Shown here in pieces: positions 44,116-52,241 of a DNA stretch of 64,000 nt. Position 1 is the first letter of the stretch, and each line of letters begins with the position of its first letter. Origin of the DNA: Murimonas intestini. GTDB taxonomy: Bacteria; Bacillota; Clostridia; Lachnospirales; Lachnospiraceae. The notes beneath the pieces were generated by a model. That model did not search any database, was not told where the DNA came from, and was given only the letters and a program-made list of their open reading frames with translations. Position numbers and translations under genes: made by a program. The stretch spans positions 124,001-188,000 of the forward strand of contig NZ_JANKBI010000003.1 of the NCBI RefSeq assembly GCF_024622195.1, in the 5' to 3' direction.

Positions 44116-44170
44116 GTAACAAAAACTTATTAATTGCGTAACAAAAATGTAAATATTTACATAAGTAACA
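44116..44170 (+). promoter_or_regulatory. Repeat-rich control region of the CAP gene
   Basis: GTAACAAAAA occurs at 44116 and 44138, 22 bases apart (two helical turns), with a third GTAACA at 44165. Between them, TGTAAATATTTACA (44148-44161) is a perfect 14-bp palindrome. This looks like binding sites for a response regulator and/or a dimeric repressor. No matched regulator gene is adjacent. Confidence 0.55.
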
Positions 44171-44204
44171 GCGTGATTGATAAAGCAGATGAAAGGAGAT
44201 ACAC

Positions 44205-45137
44205 ATGAAAACAAAAACAGTACTTGCAATGCTGTCTCTGACTCTGGCAGGAATCCTGCCGCTGAATGCCCAGGCTGCTGATACAGCCGGAAACTACAGC
44301 CAGTTAAACGGACTTGCAAACGGACAGATAAAGGTAGTTGCCGGAAGCCCGGCGGAAGTCAGAAAACAGCTTGAATCTCTGGGCATTAAATGTGATGATC
44401 TGGGAGGTGTTGACTGCCCGGTCATCCAGATACCATGCCTGCCCCAGAAACCGGAGAGGCCTGAAACACCGGACACAGAAAAGCCAGAGACACCGGATAC
44501 AGAGCTGCCGGAGGCTCCGGATACAGAGAAGCCGGGGACGCCTGATACAGAAAAACCGGAGACGCCGGACACAGACCTGCCGGAGATACCTGATACAGAA
44601 AAGCCGGAGACACCGGACACGGAGCTGCCGGAGGCGCCGGATACAGAGAAGCCGGAGACACCGGACACAGACCTGCCGGAGATACCTGATACAGAAAAGC
44701 CGGAGACGCCAGATACAGAATCGCCGGAGACACCTGATACGGATTCTTCTCAGTCAGAACTGTCAGAGTTTGCCAGGGAAGTCGGCAGGCTTGTAAACGA
44801 AGAGCGCAGGAAAAACGGCCTGGGAGATCTGGAACTGAGAGTGGACATATCTGCCGCCGCCCAGGTAAGAGCGGTTGAGACTGAGATTTCCTTCTCACAT
44901 ACAAGACCGGATGGAAGAAGTTTCTCCACAGCGCTTGATGACAAAGGTATCTCATACAGAATGTCAGGAGAAAATATTGCCTGGGGGCAGAAGACGCCGG
45001 AGGAAGTTATGAAAGGCTGGATGAACAGTGAGGGGCACAGGGCAAATATCCTGAATAAGAATTATACATCCATCGGTGTGGGATATTATCAGAACGCCGG
45101 AGGAGTTAATTACTGGACACAGATATTTACATCATAA
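44205..45137 (+). CDS. Secreted CAP (SCP/PR1-like) domain protein with octapeptide repeats
   Basis: A 310-residue exported protein: signal peptide KTKTVLAMLSLTLAGILPLNAQA, a short N-terminal region (25-85), twelve tandem octapeptides of type PETPDTEK (residues 86-181), and a C-terminal CAP domain (about 185-310) with EFAREVGRLVNEERRKNGLG, SFSHTRPDGRSF, SGENIAWG and HRANILNKNYTSIGVGYYQ. The CAP histidines and glutamate are kept. It looks like a rigid, negatively charged wall-spanning stalk that presents the CAP domain, but there is no LPXTG anchor. Spore and wall proteins such as YkwD are relatives. Confidence 0.93.
   Translation: MKTKTVLAMLSLTLAGILPLNAQAADTAGNYSQLNGLANGQIKVVAGSPAEVRKQLESLGIKCDDLGGVDCPVIQIPCLPQKPERPETPDTEKPETPDTELPEAPDTEKPGTPDTEKPETPDTDLPEIPDTEKPETPDTELPEAPDTEKPETPDTDLPEIPDTEKPETPDTESPETPDTDSSQSELSEFAREVGRLVNEERRKNGLGDLELRVDISAAAQVRAVETEISFSHTRPDGRSFSTALDDKGISYRMSGENIAWGQKTPEEVMKGWMNSEGHRANILNKNYTSIGVGYYQNAGGVNYWTQIFTS
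44460..44747 (+). repeat. Twelve 24-bp tandem repeats inside the CAP gene
   Basis: Twelve copies of a 24-bp unit coding P-E-[TAI]-P-D-T-[ED]-[KLS]. A longer order is visible: the block EL.PEAPDTEK...DLPEIPDTEK occurs twice, which suggests duplication of a multi-unit stretch by slippage or unequal crossing over. Confidence 0.95.
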
Positions 45138-45183
45138 ATCTGTTTGGATACGTCGGAGGCTGCGGATAATAGCTGTTTTTTGG

Positions 45184-45217
45184 GGGATGCTGCATTTTGC
45201 AGCATCCCTGTCTTTTT
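45184..45217 (+). terminator. Terminator after the CAP gene
   Basis: GGGATGCTGCA and TGCAGCATCCC form an 11-bp perfect stem around TTT, followed by TGTCTTTTT. Confidence 0.9.
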
Positions 45218-45269
45218 AAAAATGTATAAAAGGGTATACAAAAAAATACATTTCGACGGCAACAATAAC

Positions 45270-45298
45270 TTGACGAGTGCAGAAATTATGGTTAAAAT
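45270..45298 (+). promoter_or_regulatory. ppdK promoter
   Basis: TTGACG-17-TAAAAT, about 90 bases before ppdK; a TGCGA..TCGCA hairpin lies in the leader. Confidence 0.75.
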
Positions 45299-45392
45299 AG
45301 AACTGTGCGAGTATTTCGCAGATGCGGTTGTTTTGTAGGGGATTTTCTCCTGCACTAACATAAACAAATACATTTTAGGAGGAATTGGTAAA

Positions 45393-48017
45393 ATGGCAAA
45401 ATGGGTTTACTTATTCAAGGAAGGCAATGCAGCAATGAGGAACCTCCTTGGAGGAAAAGGTGCTAACCTGGCAGAAATGACTAACTTAGGTCTGCCGATC
45501 CCACAGGGATTTACTGTAACAACAGAAGCCTGCACAAATTACTATGACAATGGCAAAAAGATCAGCCAGGAAATTCAGGGACAGATCTTCGAGGCTATCA
45601 ATTGGTTAGAGGAAGAGAACGGCAGGATGTTTGGTGATACAGAAAATCCGCTTCTGGTTTCCGTTCGTTCCGGTGCTAGAGCTTCTATGCCGGGTATGAT
45701 GGATACAATCCTGAATCTGGGTCTGAATGACGTTTCTGTTGAAGGTTTCGCTAAGAAAACCGGGAATGCAAGATTTGCTTACGATTCTTACAGAAGATTT
45801 ATCCAGATGTTCTCAGATGTTGTTATGGAAGTTCCGAAGTCTTTCTTCGAAAAGATCATTGACGAAGTAAAAGAAGCTAAAGGTGTTAAATTTGACACAG
45901 ACCTTACAACAGATGATTTAAAAGAACTCGTTAAGAGATTTAAAGCAGTTTATACAGAAGCTATGGGCGGACAGGAATTCCCGCAGGATCCGAAGATCCA
46001 GCTTATGGAAGCTGTTAAGGCCGTGTTCCGTTCATGGGACAACCCACGTGCTATCGTATACCGCCGTATGAATGATATCCCTGGAGACTGGGGAACAGCT
46101 GTTAACGTTCAGACAATGGTATTTGGTAACATGGGTGAGACATCAGGAACAGGTGTTGCATTTACACGTAACCCATCCACAGGTGAGAAGGGTATTTATG
46201 GCGAATACCTGATCAATGCCCAGGGTGAAGACGTTGTTGCCGGTGTACGTACACCGCAGCCTATCACAAAACTGGCAGAAGATATGCCGGAATGCTACAA
46301 ACAGTTCATGAGCCTGGCTATGAAACTGGAAAACCATTACCGCGATATGCAGGATATGGAATTCACCATCCAGGAAGGTAAACTGTACTTCTTACAGACA
46401 CGTAACGGAAAGAGAACAGCACCTGCTGCTATCCAGATCGCCTGTGACCTGGTAGACGAAGGAATGATCACACCGGAAGAAGCAGTTTGCCGTATTGAAG
46501 CAAAATCACTTGATCAGTTACTGCATCCTACTTTCAATGCAGCAGCGCTTAAAGCAGGTGAAGTTATCGGTTCCGCTCTTCCGGCATCTCCGGGAGCAGC
46601 AGCAGGTAAAGTTTACTTCACAGCTGATGATGCAAAGAATGCACATGAAGCAGGCGAGAGAGTAATCCTTGTCCGCCTTGAGACATCTCCTGAAGATATT
46701 GAAGGTATGCATGCAGCAGAAGGTATCCTGACAGTCCGCGGTGGTATGACATCTCATGCAGCCGTAGTTGCACGTGGTATGGGAACATGCTGTGTATCAG
46801 GATGCGGAGAGATCAAGATCAGCGAAGAAGATAAAGTATTCGAGCTTGGCGGATATACATTCCACGAGGGAGATTATATCTCACTTGATGGTACAACAGG
46901 TAAGATCTACAAAGGTGATATCGCTACAGAAGAAGCAGCTGTAGGCGGAAACTTCGGACGTATCATGCGCTGGGCTGACCAGTTCCGTAAACTGCAGGTT
47001 CGTACAAATGCAGACACACCGGCTGATACAGAGAACGCTGTTAAACTGGGAGCAGAAGGTATCGGACTTTGCCGTACAGAGCATATGTTCTTCGATCCTG
47101 ACCGTATTCCGAAGATCCGTAAAATGATTCTTTCTGATTCAGTAGAAGCCAGGGAGGCAGCATTAAATGAACTGATCCCGTTCCAGAAGGCAGACTTCAA
47201 GGCTATGTACAAAGCCCTCAGAGGACGTCCTATGACTGTACGTTATCTGGATCCGCCTCTTCATGAGTTTGTTCCTACAGATCCGGAAGATATCAAAGCT
47301 CTGGCTGAAGATATGGGACTTACCTACGAAGAAGTACAGGCTAAATGTGATGACCTTCACGAGTTCAACCCGATGATGGGACATCGTGGATGCCGTCTTG
47401 CTGTAACTTATCCTGAAATTGCCAAGATGCAGACAAGAGCTGTCATCGAAGCAGCTATCGAAGTTAAAGATGAGATGGGATACGATATCGTTCCTGAAAT
47501 CATGATTCCGTTAGTAGGAGAGAAGAAAGAGCTGAAATTCGTTAAAGAAGTAGTTATCGCTACTGCAGAAGATGTAATGAGAGAAAAAGGTGAATATATC
47601 AACTACCATGTTGGTACAATGATCGAGATTCCTCGTGCAGCACTGACAGCAGATGAGATTGCTGAAGAAGCAGAATTCTTCTCATTCGGTACAAATGACC
47701 TGACACAGATGACATTCGGATTCTCCCGTGATGATGCCGGAAAATTCCTGAATTCTTACTATACTAACAAGATCTACGAATCTGATCCATTCGCAAAACT
47801 TGATCAGGATGGTGTTGGACAGTTAGTTAAGATGGCAGCTGAAAAAGGCCGCAAGACAAACCCGAACCTGAAGATGGGTATCTGTGGAGAGCACGGCGGA
47901 GATCCTTCATCCGTAGAATTCTGCCACAAGGTAGGATTAAACTACGTATCCTGCTCACCGTTCCGTGTGCCGATCGCAAGACTGGCAGCAGCTCAGGCAG
48001 CTTTGAATAATAAATAA
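45393..48017 (+). CDS. ppdK: Pyruvate, phosphate dikinase
   Basis: Interconverts pyruvate + ATP + phosphate and phosphoenolpyruvate + AMP + pyrophosphate; in gut Clostridia it serves glycolysis/gluconeogenesis with pyrophosphate. Of 874 residues, the N-terminal nucleotide-grasp domain opens VYLFKEGNAAMRNLLGGKGA, the phosphohistidine is His455 in GGMTSHAAVVARGMG, and the C-terminal TIM barrel holds the catalytic Cys in MGICGEHGGDP. Codon use is much more biased than in neighbours (for example CGT, GGT, CTG and frequent -TC/-GT endings), which fits very high expression. It has its own promoter and terminator. Confidence 0.98.
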   Translation: MAKWVYLFKEGNAAMRNLLGGKGANLAEMTNLGLPIPQGFTVTTEACTNYYDNGKKISQEIQGQIFEAINWLEEENGRMFGDTENPLLVSVRSGARASMPGMMDTILNLGLNDVSVEGFAKKTGNARFAYDSYRRFIQMFSDVVMEVPKSFFEKIIDEVKEAKGVKFDTDLTTDDLKELVKRFKAVYTEAMGGQEFPQDPKIQLMEAVKAVFRSWDNPRAIVYRRMNDIPGDWGTAVNVQTMVFGNMGETSGTGVAFTRNPSTGEKGIYGEYLINAQGEDVVAGVRTPQPITKLAEDMPECYKQFMSLAMKLENHYRDMQDMEFTIQEGKLYFLQTRNGKRTAPAAIQIACDLVDEGMITPEEAVCRIEAKSLDQLLHPTFNAAALKAGEVIGSALPASPGAAAGKVYFTADDAKNAHEAGERVILVRLETSPEDIEGMHAAEGILTVRGGMTSHAAVVARGMGTCCVSGCGEIKISEEDKVFELGGYTFHEGDYISLDGTTGKIYKGDIATEEAAVGGNFGRIMRWADQFRKLQVRTNADTPADTENAVKLGAEGIGLCRTEHMFFDPDRIPKIRKMILSDSVEAREAALNELIPFQKADFKAMYKALRGRPMTVRYLDPPLHEFVPTDPEDIKALAEDMGLTYEEVQAKCDDLHEFNPMMGHRGCRLAVTYPEIAKMQTRAVIEAAIEVKDEMGYDIVPEIMIPLVGEKKELKFVKEVVIATAEDVMREKGEYINYHVGTMIEIPRAALTADEIAEEAEFFSFGTNDLTQMTFGFSRDDAGKFLNSYYTNKIYESDPFAKLDQDGVGQLVKMAAEKGRKTNPNLKMGICGEHGGDPSSVEFCHKVGLNYVSCSPFRVPIARLAAAQAALNNK

Positions 48018-48039
48018 TTCTAAATAGGTAAAAAACTAA

Positions 48040-48074
48040 TAGGCCTTGTACTTTTGTACAGGGCCTATTTTTAG
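48040..48074 (+). terminator. Terminator after ppdK
   Basis: TAGGCCTTGTAC, loop TTTT, GTACAGGGCCTA (one G-U pair), then TTTTT. Confidence 0.9.
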
Positions 48075-48152
48075 GATTTATACAAGCCAAAGTCAAGCTT
48101 ACATGACCCTGGCGGCTGTCGAGGGGATAAATGTCCTAAGTTCCTTTTGCTG

Positions 48153-48461
48153 CTATAATAGATCGTGCCATTCCCGGTGGTTATAAAGGATACGAAAAAT
48201 ATGAACTTCATGTGCGGCTTCATCCACCACAAAGAAAGCAATGTAGTTTTCTACAAACAATTTCCGGACACCAATCTGGGAATATGGCGGCTCTGCGATT
48301 AGAGGGCAGCGATAGGGCATGAGTTCCAGATTTAAGATTTCCTGTTTAATCTTATGATACAGGTTTCTGGCTGCATCTGGTGCCTTTAAGGTTTCTGTGA
48401 TGTAGATAATGATATCTTCAAGGTCTCGGCCGGCTTTGGAATCTATGATTACGCTATACAT
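48153..48461 (-). CDS. RelE/ParE-family toxin
   Basis: A 102-residue protein with the ParE/RelE fold: YSVIIDSKAGRDLEDIIIYI, a helix DAARNLYHKIKQEILNLELMP, then VRKLFVENYIAFFVVDEAAHEVHIFRILYNHREW, where the late Arg and ILY.HREW are family hallmarks. It overlaps the antitoxin gene by eight bases on the minus strand. It is a different subtype from the toxin at 20.8 kb. Confidence 0.88.
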   Translation of the reverse strand: MYSVIIDSKAGRDLEDIIIYITETLKAPDAARNLYHKIKQEILNLELMPYRCPLIAEPPYSQIGVRKLFVENYIAFFVVDEAAHEVHIFRILYNHREWHDLL

Positions 48462-48729
48462 CAGCAGAGAACTCCAATTTTTTTTCTAAATCAGAAAAAA
48501 CCTCAGAGGCGGGTCTTCCATGTCCTGTATTTACAGTTGCCAAACCTTCATCCAGAAGCCGGTGCAGGTCGGATTTTCCGCATAACCGTTCATATAGTTC
48601 ATTAGTCATGACAACCAAATCTCCGCTGCCGTTTTTGGTGATGAAAACAGGTTCCTGATATTGGTTGCAAAATTCAGAGATTTCATTGTATTTGTTCCGC
48701 AGATCGCTGCTTGGTCTGATCATTGGCAT
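48454..48729 (-). CDS. Phd/YefM-type antitoxin
   Basis: A 91-residue antitoxin. The N-terminal DNA-binding Phd/YefM fold is clear: MIRPSSDLRNKYNEISEFCN, then PVFITKNGSGDLVVMTNELYERL. The disordered, acidic C terminus (EVFSDLEKKLEFSADV) would wrap the toxin. ATG 48729 is chosen, eight bases after GGAGG; a GTG at 48738 would overlap that site. Antitoxin first, toxin second is the normal order, with autorepression expected. Confidence 0.87.
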   Translation of the reverse strand: MPMIRPSSDLRNKYNEISEFCNQYQEPVFITKNGSGDLVVMTNELYERLCGKSDLHRLLDEGLATVNTGHGRPASEVFSDLEKKLEFSADV

Positions 48730-48789
48730 AAGTAACACCTCCTTAAAAGTTCTATCAATATTATATCGTTATTTTGAGAAAATATCAAC

Positions 48790-49524
48790 TTAATATTGTT
48801 TCTGCGTGCCGCGGATCTTCCTGAAATTATAGTCCCTCACAGCCTGCTCTATCTGCAGCCGGTTCCTTATGCGGATTGAAAATTTATCACCATTTTCCAG
48901 GATGCAGCAGTTGTTTTCGACTTTGCTTATATAGTCGGCATTCAGAATGATTCCCTTGTTGACAGAGAGAAAACGTGAGTCGCAGCCTGTCAGCTCCAGA
49001 AAATCCCCTGTGGTCATGCGGCTCCTTAAAGATGTGCCGTCTGTCAGGCCGATTGCCAGATAATGGCCGTCACTTACGGCAGACATCACATCTGTCAGGA
49101 AAACAGGAATAGTTTTCCTTTCACTGACGATCTCAATAAATCTGGAAACAGGATGGATTACCTTTAATGCATCCTGGAGTACCTGAAAAACCCTTTCTTC
49201 AGTAAATGGTTTCGTTATATATTCAAAAGCATGGCAGGAAAATGCATCCGGCATGAAGTCCTGGCTGGAGGTCAGAAAAATCAGTATACATTCACTGTCT
49301 TTTTCACGGAGCCTGCGGGCCGTCTCAATCCCGCTCATGCCTGCCATATAGATATCCATGAAAACTAAGGAATAAGAGCCTTTCTCAAAATCTTTCAGAA
49401 AAGCTTCTCCATCTTTGAAGCCGGAGAGTTCAAAACAGAGATTGTTTTGTGTTCCAAATTTCCGGCAGTATTTTATTATCATATTCAGATATTCATCTTC
49501 GTCGTCTACTAAGGCAATATTCAA
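48790..49524 (-). CDS. LytTR-family response regulator (AgrA/ComE-like)
   Basis: A 244-residue regulator: receiver domain with NIALVDDEDEY, the phosphorylated Asp57 in LVFMDIYMAG, and the Thr/Lys pair of LIFLTSS and EYITKPF; then a LytTR DNA-binding domain (about 140-240) with SRFLSVNKGIILNADYIS. It sits 128 bases downstream of the sensor kinase gene on the same strand. No AgrB or AgrD gene is near, so a peptide quorum signal made in cis is not supported. Direct repeats at 51098-51137 are its likely binding site. Confidence 0.93.
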   Translation of the reverse strand: MNIALVDDEDEYLNMIIKYCRKFGTQNNLCFELSGFKDGEAFLKDFEKGSYSLVFMDIYMAGMSGIETARRLREKDSECILIFLTSSQDFMPDAFSCHAFEYITKPFTEERVFQVLQDALKVIHPVSRFIEIVSERKTIPVFLTDVMSAVSDGHYLAIGLTDGTSLRSRMTTGDFLELTGCDSRFLSVNKGIILNADYISKVENNCCILENGDKFSIRIRNRLQIEQAVRDYNFRKIRGTQKQY

Positions 49525-49597
49525 ATTACTAACTCATCCCTTCTACTTAAATAAAGTAAATGTAAATGTTCCATTTTGTTTTTTCACCCTCTTAGTG

Positions 49598-49622
49598 CGC
49601 AGCATGCCCATCCGAAGGATCT
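49598..49622 (-). repeat. Possible divergent copy of the GGATGCGCA repeat
   Basis: On the minus strand CGGATGGGCATGCTGCGCAC resembles the core of the 25-bp repeat (GGATG.GCA..TGCGC) but differs in the centre. It lies between the kinase and regulator genes. Relationship uncertain. Confidence 0.35.
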
Positions 49623-49652
49623 AAGTTATGGGATGCACGGAGGGGGTAGTTT

Positions 49653-50969
49653 TTAGAGTTTGAGCATGATATCAATAAAGAAATTCCGTTCGTTGTTAGA
49701 TATCTGTGCCATACCCTTGTGTTTTTCTGCGATTGTTTTTATGGAGAAAAGTCCGGTACCTTCACCGTTCCGCTTTGTGGACATAAAGGTTTCCTGATTT
49801 TTCTTGACCTTGCCGTCAAAGCTGTTGGTAGAAACTATATAGAGGCAGTCCATATTTTTAAGAAGGATGGAAAGGTTGAAAAAGCGCTGATCTTCCGGAA
49901 CTGTCTTGCATCCGGCAATGGCATTTTCCAGGAGATTGCCCAGGAGGCTGCATAAATCCAGCTCAGAGACAGTCAGCGGTTCAGGAATATGGATCTTCCA
50001 GTCTGTTTTAATATTTTCTGAGGCCGCCATTTCCCTGTAATAATTAAAAAGGGCGTTCAGCGCTGCATTGTGGCAATAATTGACAGGAGTATTCAGGTCC
50101 AGTTCTTGTTCGTATTCATGCAGCTGTGCCCGAAGGCTTTCGAAATCACCGTTGTCGGCAAGGCCTGCCATACCGTGGACAAGGTGGCGGAAATCGTGGC
50201 GGAGCCGTTTAGTCTGCTGGATATGATTTTGCAGGGACTCATACTGACCGGCCTGTATTTCCAGAAACCTGACTTCTTCTTCCTGCCTGGCCTGTTTAAA
50301 AATTACAACAGACATATGGTAGAAAAGGACATACAGGAACAGCAGCAGGAGGAAAAGAATGATTTCCAGCCATGGAAGCATTACCATGATCCGCCCGGTA
50401 TGCAGTGTCTGATAAGAGTAGGGAGTCATCATCAAGTTGAATAAAAGCAGCATTACCGGAAGAGCCGTGGTAGAGTACCAGACTTTCGGAAAGTTCAGGT
50501 GGTCCAGCATCCAGCTGAAATAGCGGTGCAGGGGGAAAGCCAGAGCAAGAACCAGCAGTACAGAGGCAATAAACTGAAATGCTCCTGCTTCAGGGGAAAA
50601 ATAGGCAGAACCTGATGCGGGATGCAGGGCGGCATCAAAGATAAAGGCAGCCACAGCCGGGAAGGACATGACAGCACAGGCATTCAGAAACACCGCCAGT
50701 GTCCTGGCCAGATCTGTTTTTACAGTTTTGTAGTAAAGAAAGAAAAAAATTACGAGAGATGGCAGCAAAACCACATTAACATCCAGGTCCAGATACATGG
50801 CAAACCATGAGGCGGCAGGAGTATACAAAATAAATAAAACAGCACATATAAAAAATAAACGGCCCCGTGTATATTTTAGCTGGTTTTTCATAGGCAGGTA
50901 GCAGAATGCCGCTGCCGGGAATAAAACAAAAAACTGTATCATCATTAACAGCCATTTATGCAGATCCAT
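49653..50969 (-). CDS. GHKL sensor histidine kinase (AgrC-like)
   Basis: A 438-residue membrane kinase. About six membrane helices fill residues 5-225; a short coiled coil follows, then the H-box RLRHDFRHLVHG (phospho-His near residue 257), the N-box DLCSLLGNLLENAIAGC and the glycine-rich GEGTGLFSIKTIAEKH, as in AgrC/ComD kinases. It is the partner of the LytTR regulator just downstream. The signal is unknown; the helical sensor part with no large outside domain would fit a peptide or membrane-borne cue. Confidence 0.93.
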   Translation of the reverse strand: MDLHKWLLMMIQFFVLFPAAAFCYLPMKNQLKYTRGRLFFICAVLFILYTPAASWFAMYLDLDVNVVLLPSLVIFFFLYYKTVKTDLARTLAVFLNACAVMSFPAVAAFIFDAALHPASGSAYFSPEAGAFQFIASVLLVLALAFPLHRYFSWMLDHLNFPKVWYSTTALPVMLLLFNLMMTPYSYQTLHTGRIMVMLPWLEIILFLLLLFLYVLFYHMSVVIFKQARQEEEVRFLEIQAGQYESLQNHIQQTKRLRHDFRHLVHGMAGLADNGDFESLRAQLHEYEQELDLNTPVNYCHNAALNALFNYYREMAASENIKTDWKIHIPEPLTVSELDLCSLLGNLLENAIAGCKTVPEDQRFFNLSILLKNMDCLYIVSTNSFDGKVKKNQETFMSTKRNGEGTGLFSIKTIAEKHKGMAQISNNERNFFIDIMLKL

Positions 50970-51058
50970 AAAAATTCACCCCTTCAAAGCTGGAACTTAT
51001 CTGTACAGGCTATGTATTTTGCAGAATGCTCCAAATCACAATTCTGTCTACGTACTTT

Positions 51059-51087
51059 ATTATATCTTAAATAGACATTCCTGTCAT
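51059..51087 (-). promoter_or_regulatory. Promoter of the kinase-regulator operon
   Basis: On the minus strand ATGACA-17-TATAAT. It faces away from the patatin promoter, with the direct repeats in between. Confidence 0.65.
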
Positions 51088-51097
51088 GGAATCTGCA

Positions 51098-51137
51098 TGA
51101 CGTTTGTGCCAGAAAAATGACGTTCCTGCCAGAATCA
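51098..51137 (+). promoter_or_regulatory. Direct repeats, probable LytTR binding site
   Basis: Two 20-base units in tandem, TGACGTTTGTGCCAGAA and TGACGTTCCTGCCAGAA plus three bases each, matching at 17 of the first 19 or so positions. The ACGTT core fits the LytTR half-site pattern (GTT at its centre), and two turns of spacing are normal for AgrA-like dimers. The second unit touches the -35 of the patatin promoter, the classic place for an activator. Confidence 0.7.
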
Positions 51138-51166
51138 TTGATTTTTACTCATGGCGGAATTATAAT
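51138..51166 (+). promoter_or_regulatory. Promoter of the patatin-like gene
   Basis: TTGATT-17-TATAAT; the -35 directly follows the direct repeats. Confidence 0.75.
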
Positions 51167-51245
51167 TTTTACCTGCAGTAAAGGTGTTGTTTTGCCTGTT
51201 ATAAACTGTACTGCGGATGGGAATGGAAAAAGGAGAGTAAGCTGC

Positions 51246-52118
51246 ATGGAAGAGAAAAACAGATATATGAAAAATACTGGACTGATATTAGAAGGCGGGG
51301 CTAACAGGGGAGTATTTACCGCCGGGGTGCTGGACTGTATGCAGGATTATGGAGTCTATCTGCCTTATATAGCTGCAGTTTCCGCAGGTTCATTCAATGC
51401 AATGGATTATGCCGCAAGGCAGAGGGGAAGGTCACGTGACTGTATGATTCCCAATGGGCGGAACCGTCCTCCTATTCATTGGACCCATTTTTTCAGAAAA
51501 AGGGCAATGATTGATTTTGATCTGGCTTTCGACGAATATCCTAACAAACTGCTTCCTTTTGATTATAAAGCTTATGAGGAGTCGGGCGTAACCTGCGAAT
51601 ATGTAGCCACAGACTGCCGAACAGGGCAGGCTGCTTATCTGTCGGAGAAACATGACGGAAAACGGCTGATGCAGATCGCTAGGGCAAGCTGCAGCGTACC
51701 TTATGTATGTCCGATGACCAGGCTGGATGGACATTTATATCTGGATGGAGGCATTTCTGATTCTATTCCTGTCCGTCATGCTATGGAGCTTGGTTATGAG
51801 AAAAATATAGTAGTCCTGACGAGGGAGAAGGAATACAGAAAACCCACAGCTGGCCGGTCACGCTGGATCACATATATGATGTACCGGAATTATCCTATGC
51901 TGGCAGAGCAGCTTGAGAGCAGGAACAGGCGTTATAATGAGACGATAGAATATCTGGAGGAGCTGGAAGCAAAGCAGAGAATACTGATCATCCGGCCCTA
52001 TAAAGTTCTTGTCAGCAGAGCGGATAATAACACAGAACGCCTGCAGGCTTTTTACAGGCAGGGGTATGAAACAGCAGAGCAGAGGATGAAGGAGATTCAG
52101 GACTTTGTGCTGGGATAA
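51246..52118 (+). CDS. Patatin-like phospholipase (YjjU/RssA-like)
   Basis: A 290-residue protein of the bacterial patatin family, presumed lipid acyl hydrolase. Oxyanion loop GLILEGGANRGVFTAGVLD near residue 12, nucleophile elbow AVSAGS (Ser near residue 48; the first Gly of Gly-X-Ser-X-Gly is Ala) and catalytic Asp in LDGGISDSIPV. It resembles the YjjU-like group with no signal peptide. ATG 51246 lies nine bases after AGGAGAG. A LytTR-type site just upstream of its promoter suggests control by the divergent two-component system. Confidence 0.88.
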   Translation: MEEKNRYMKNTGLILEGGANRGVFTAGVLDCMQDYGVYLPYIAAVSAGSFNAMDYAARQRGRSRDCMIPNGRNRPPIHWTHFFRKRAMIDFDLAFDEYPNKLLPFDYKAYEESGVTCEYVATDCRTGQAAYLSEKHDGKRLMQIARASCSVPYVCPMTRLDGHLYLDGGISDSIPVRHAMELGYEKNIVVLTREKEYRKPTAGRSRWITYMMYRNYPMLAEQLESRNRRYNETIEYLEELEAKQRILIIRPYKVLVSRADNNTERLQAFYRQGYETAEQRMKEIQDFVLG

Positions 52119-52130
52119 AGACACTAATAG

Positions 52131-52165
52131 GAAACGCCCACGGTTGATTTACCGTGGGTGTTTCC
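52131..52165 (+). terminator. Hairpin after the patatin-like gene
   Basis: GAAACGCCCACGGT and ACCGTGGGTGTTTC form a 14-bp stem around TGATTT. No long T-run follows. Confidence 0.65.
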
Positions 52166-52241
52166 ATGTCAGTACAGGTATTGTCACGAAATGCGGGACT
52201 CGGAATAGAATGTATTAATAATTTGAAAAAGGGCAGATATT

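Noticed and set aside
44294..44955. Minus- and other-frame readings rich in Ser/Val/Gly or Arg opposite the CAP gene repeats
   Set aside because: They are alternate-frame images of the PETPDTEK repeats and contain no independent start signals.
49525..49652. An AgrD-like signal peptide between kinase and regulator
   Set aside because: No short reading with a ribosome-binding site and Cys-containing core is present in the gap on the minus strand.
51117..51245. Longer N terminus for the patatin-like protein
   Set aside because: The upstream start has no ribosome-binding site and would place the promoter and direct repeats inside coding sequence; ATG 51246 has AGGAGAG.
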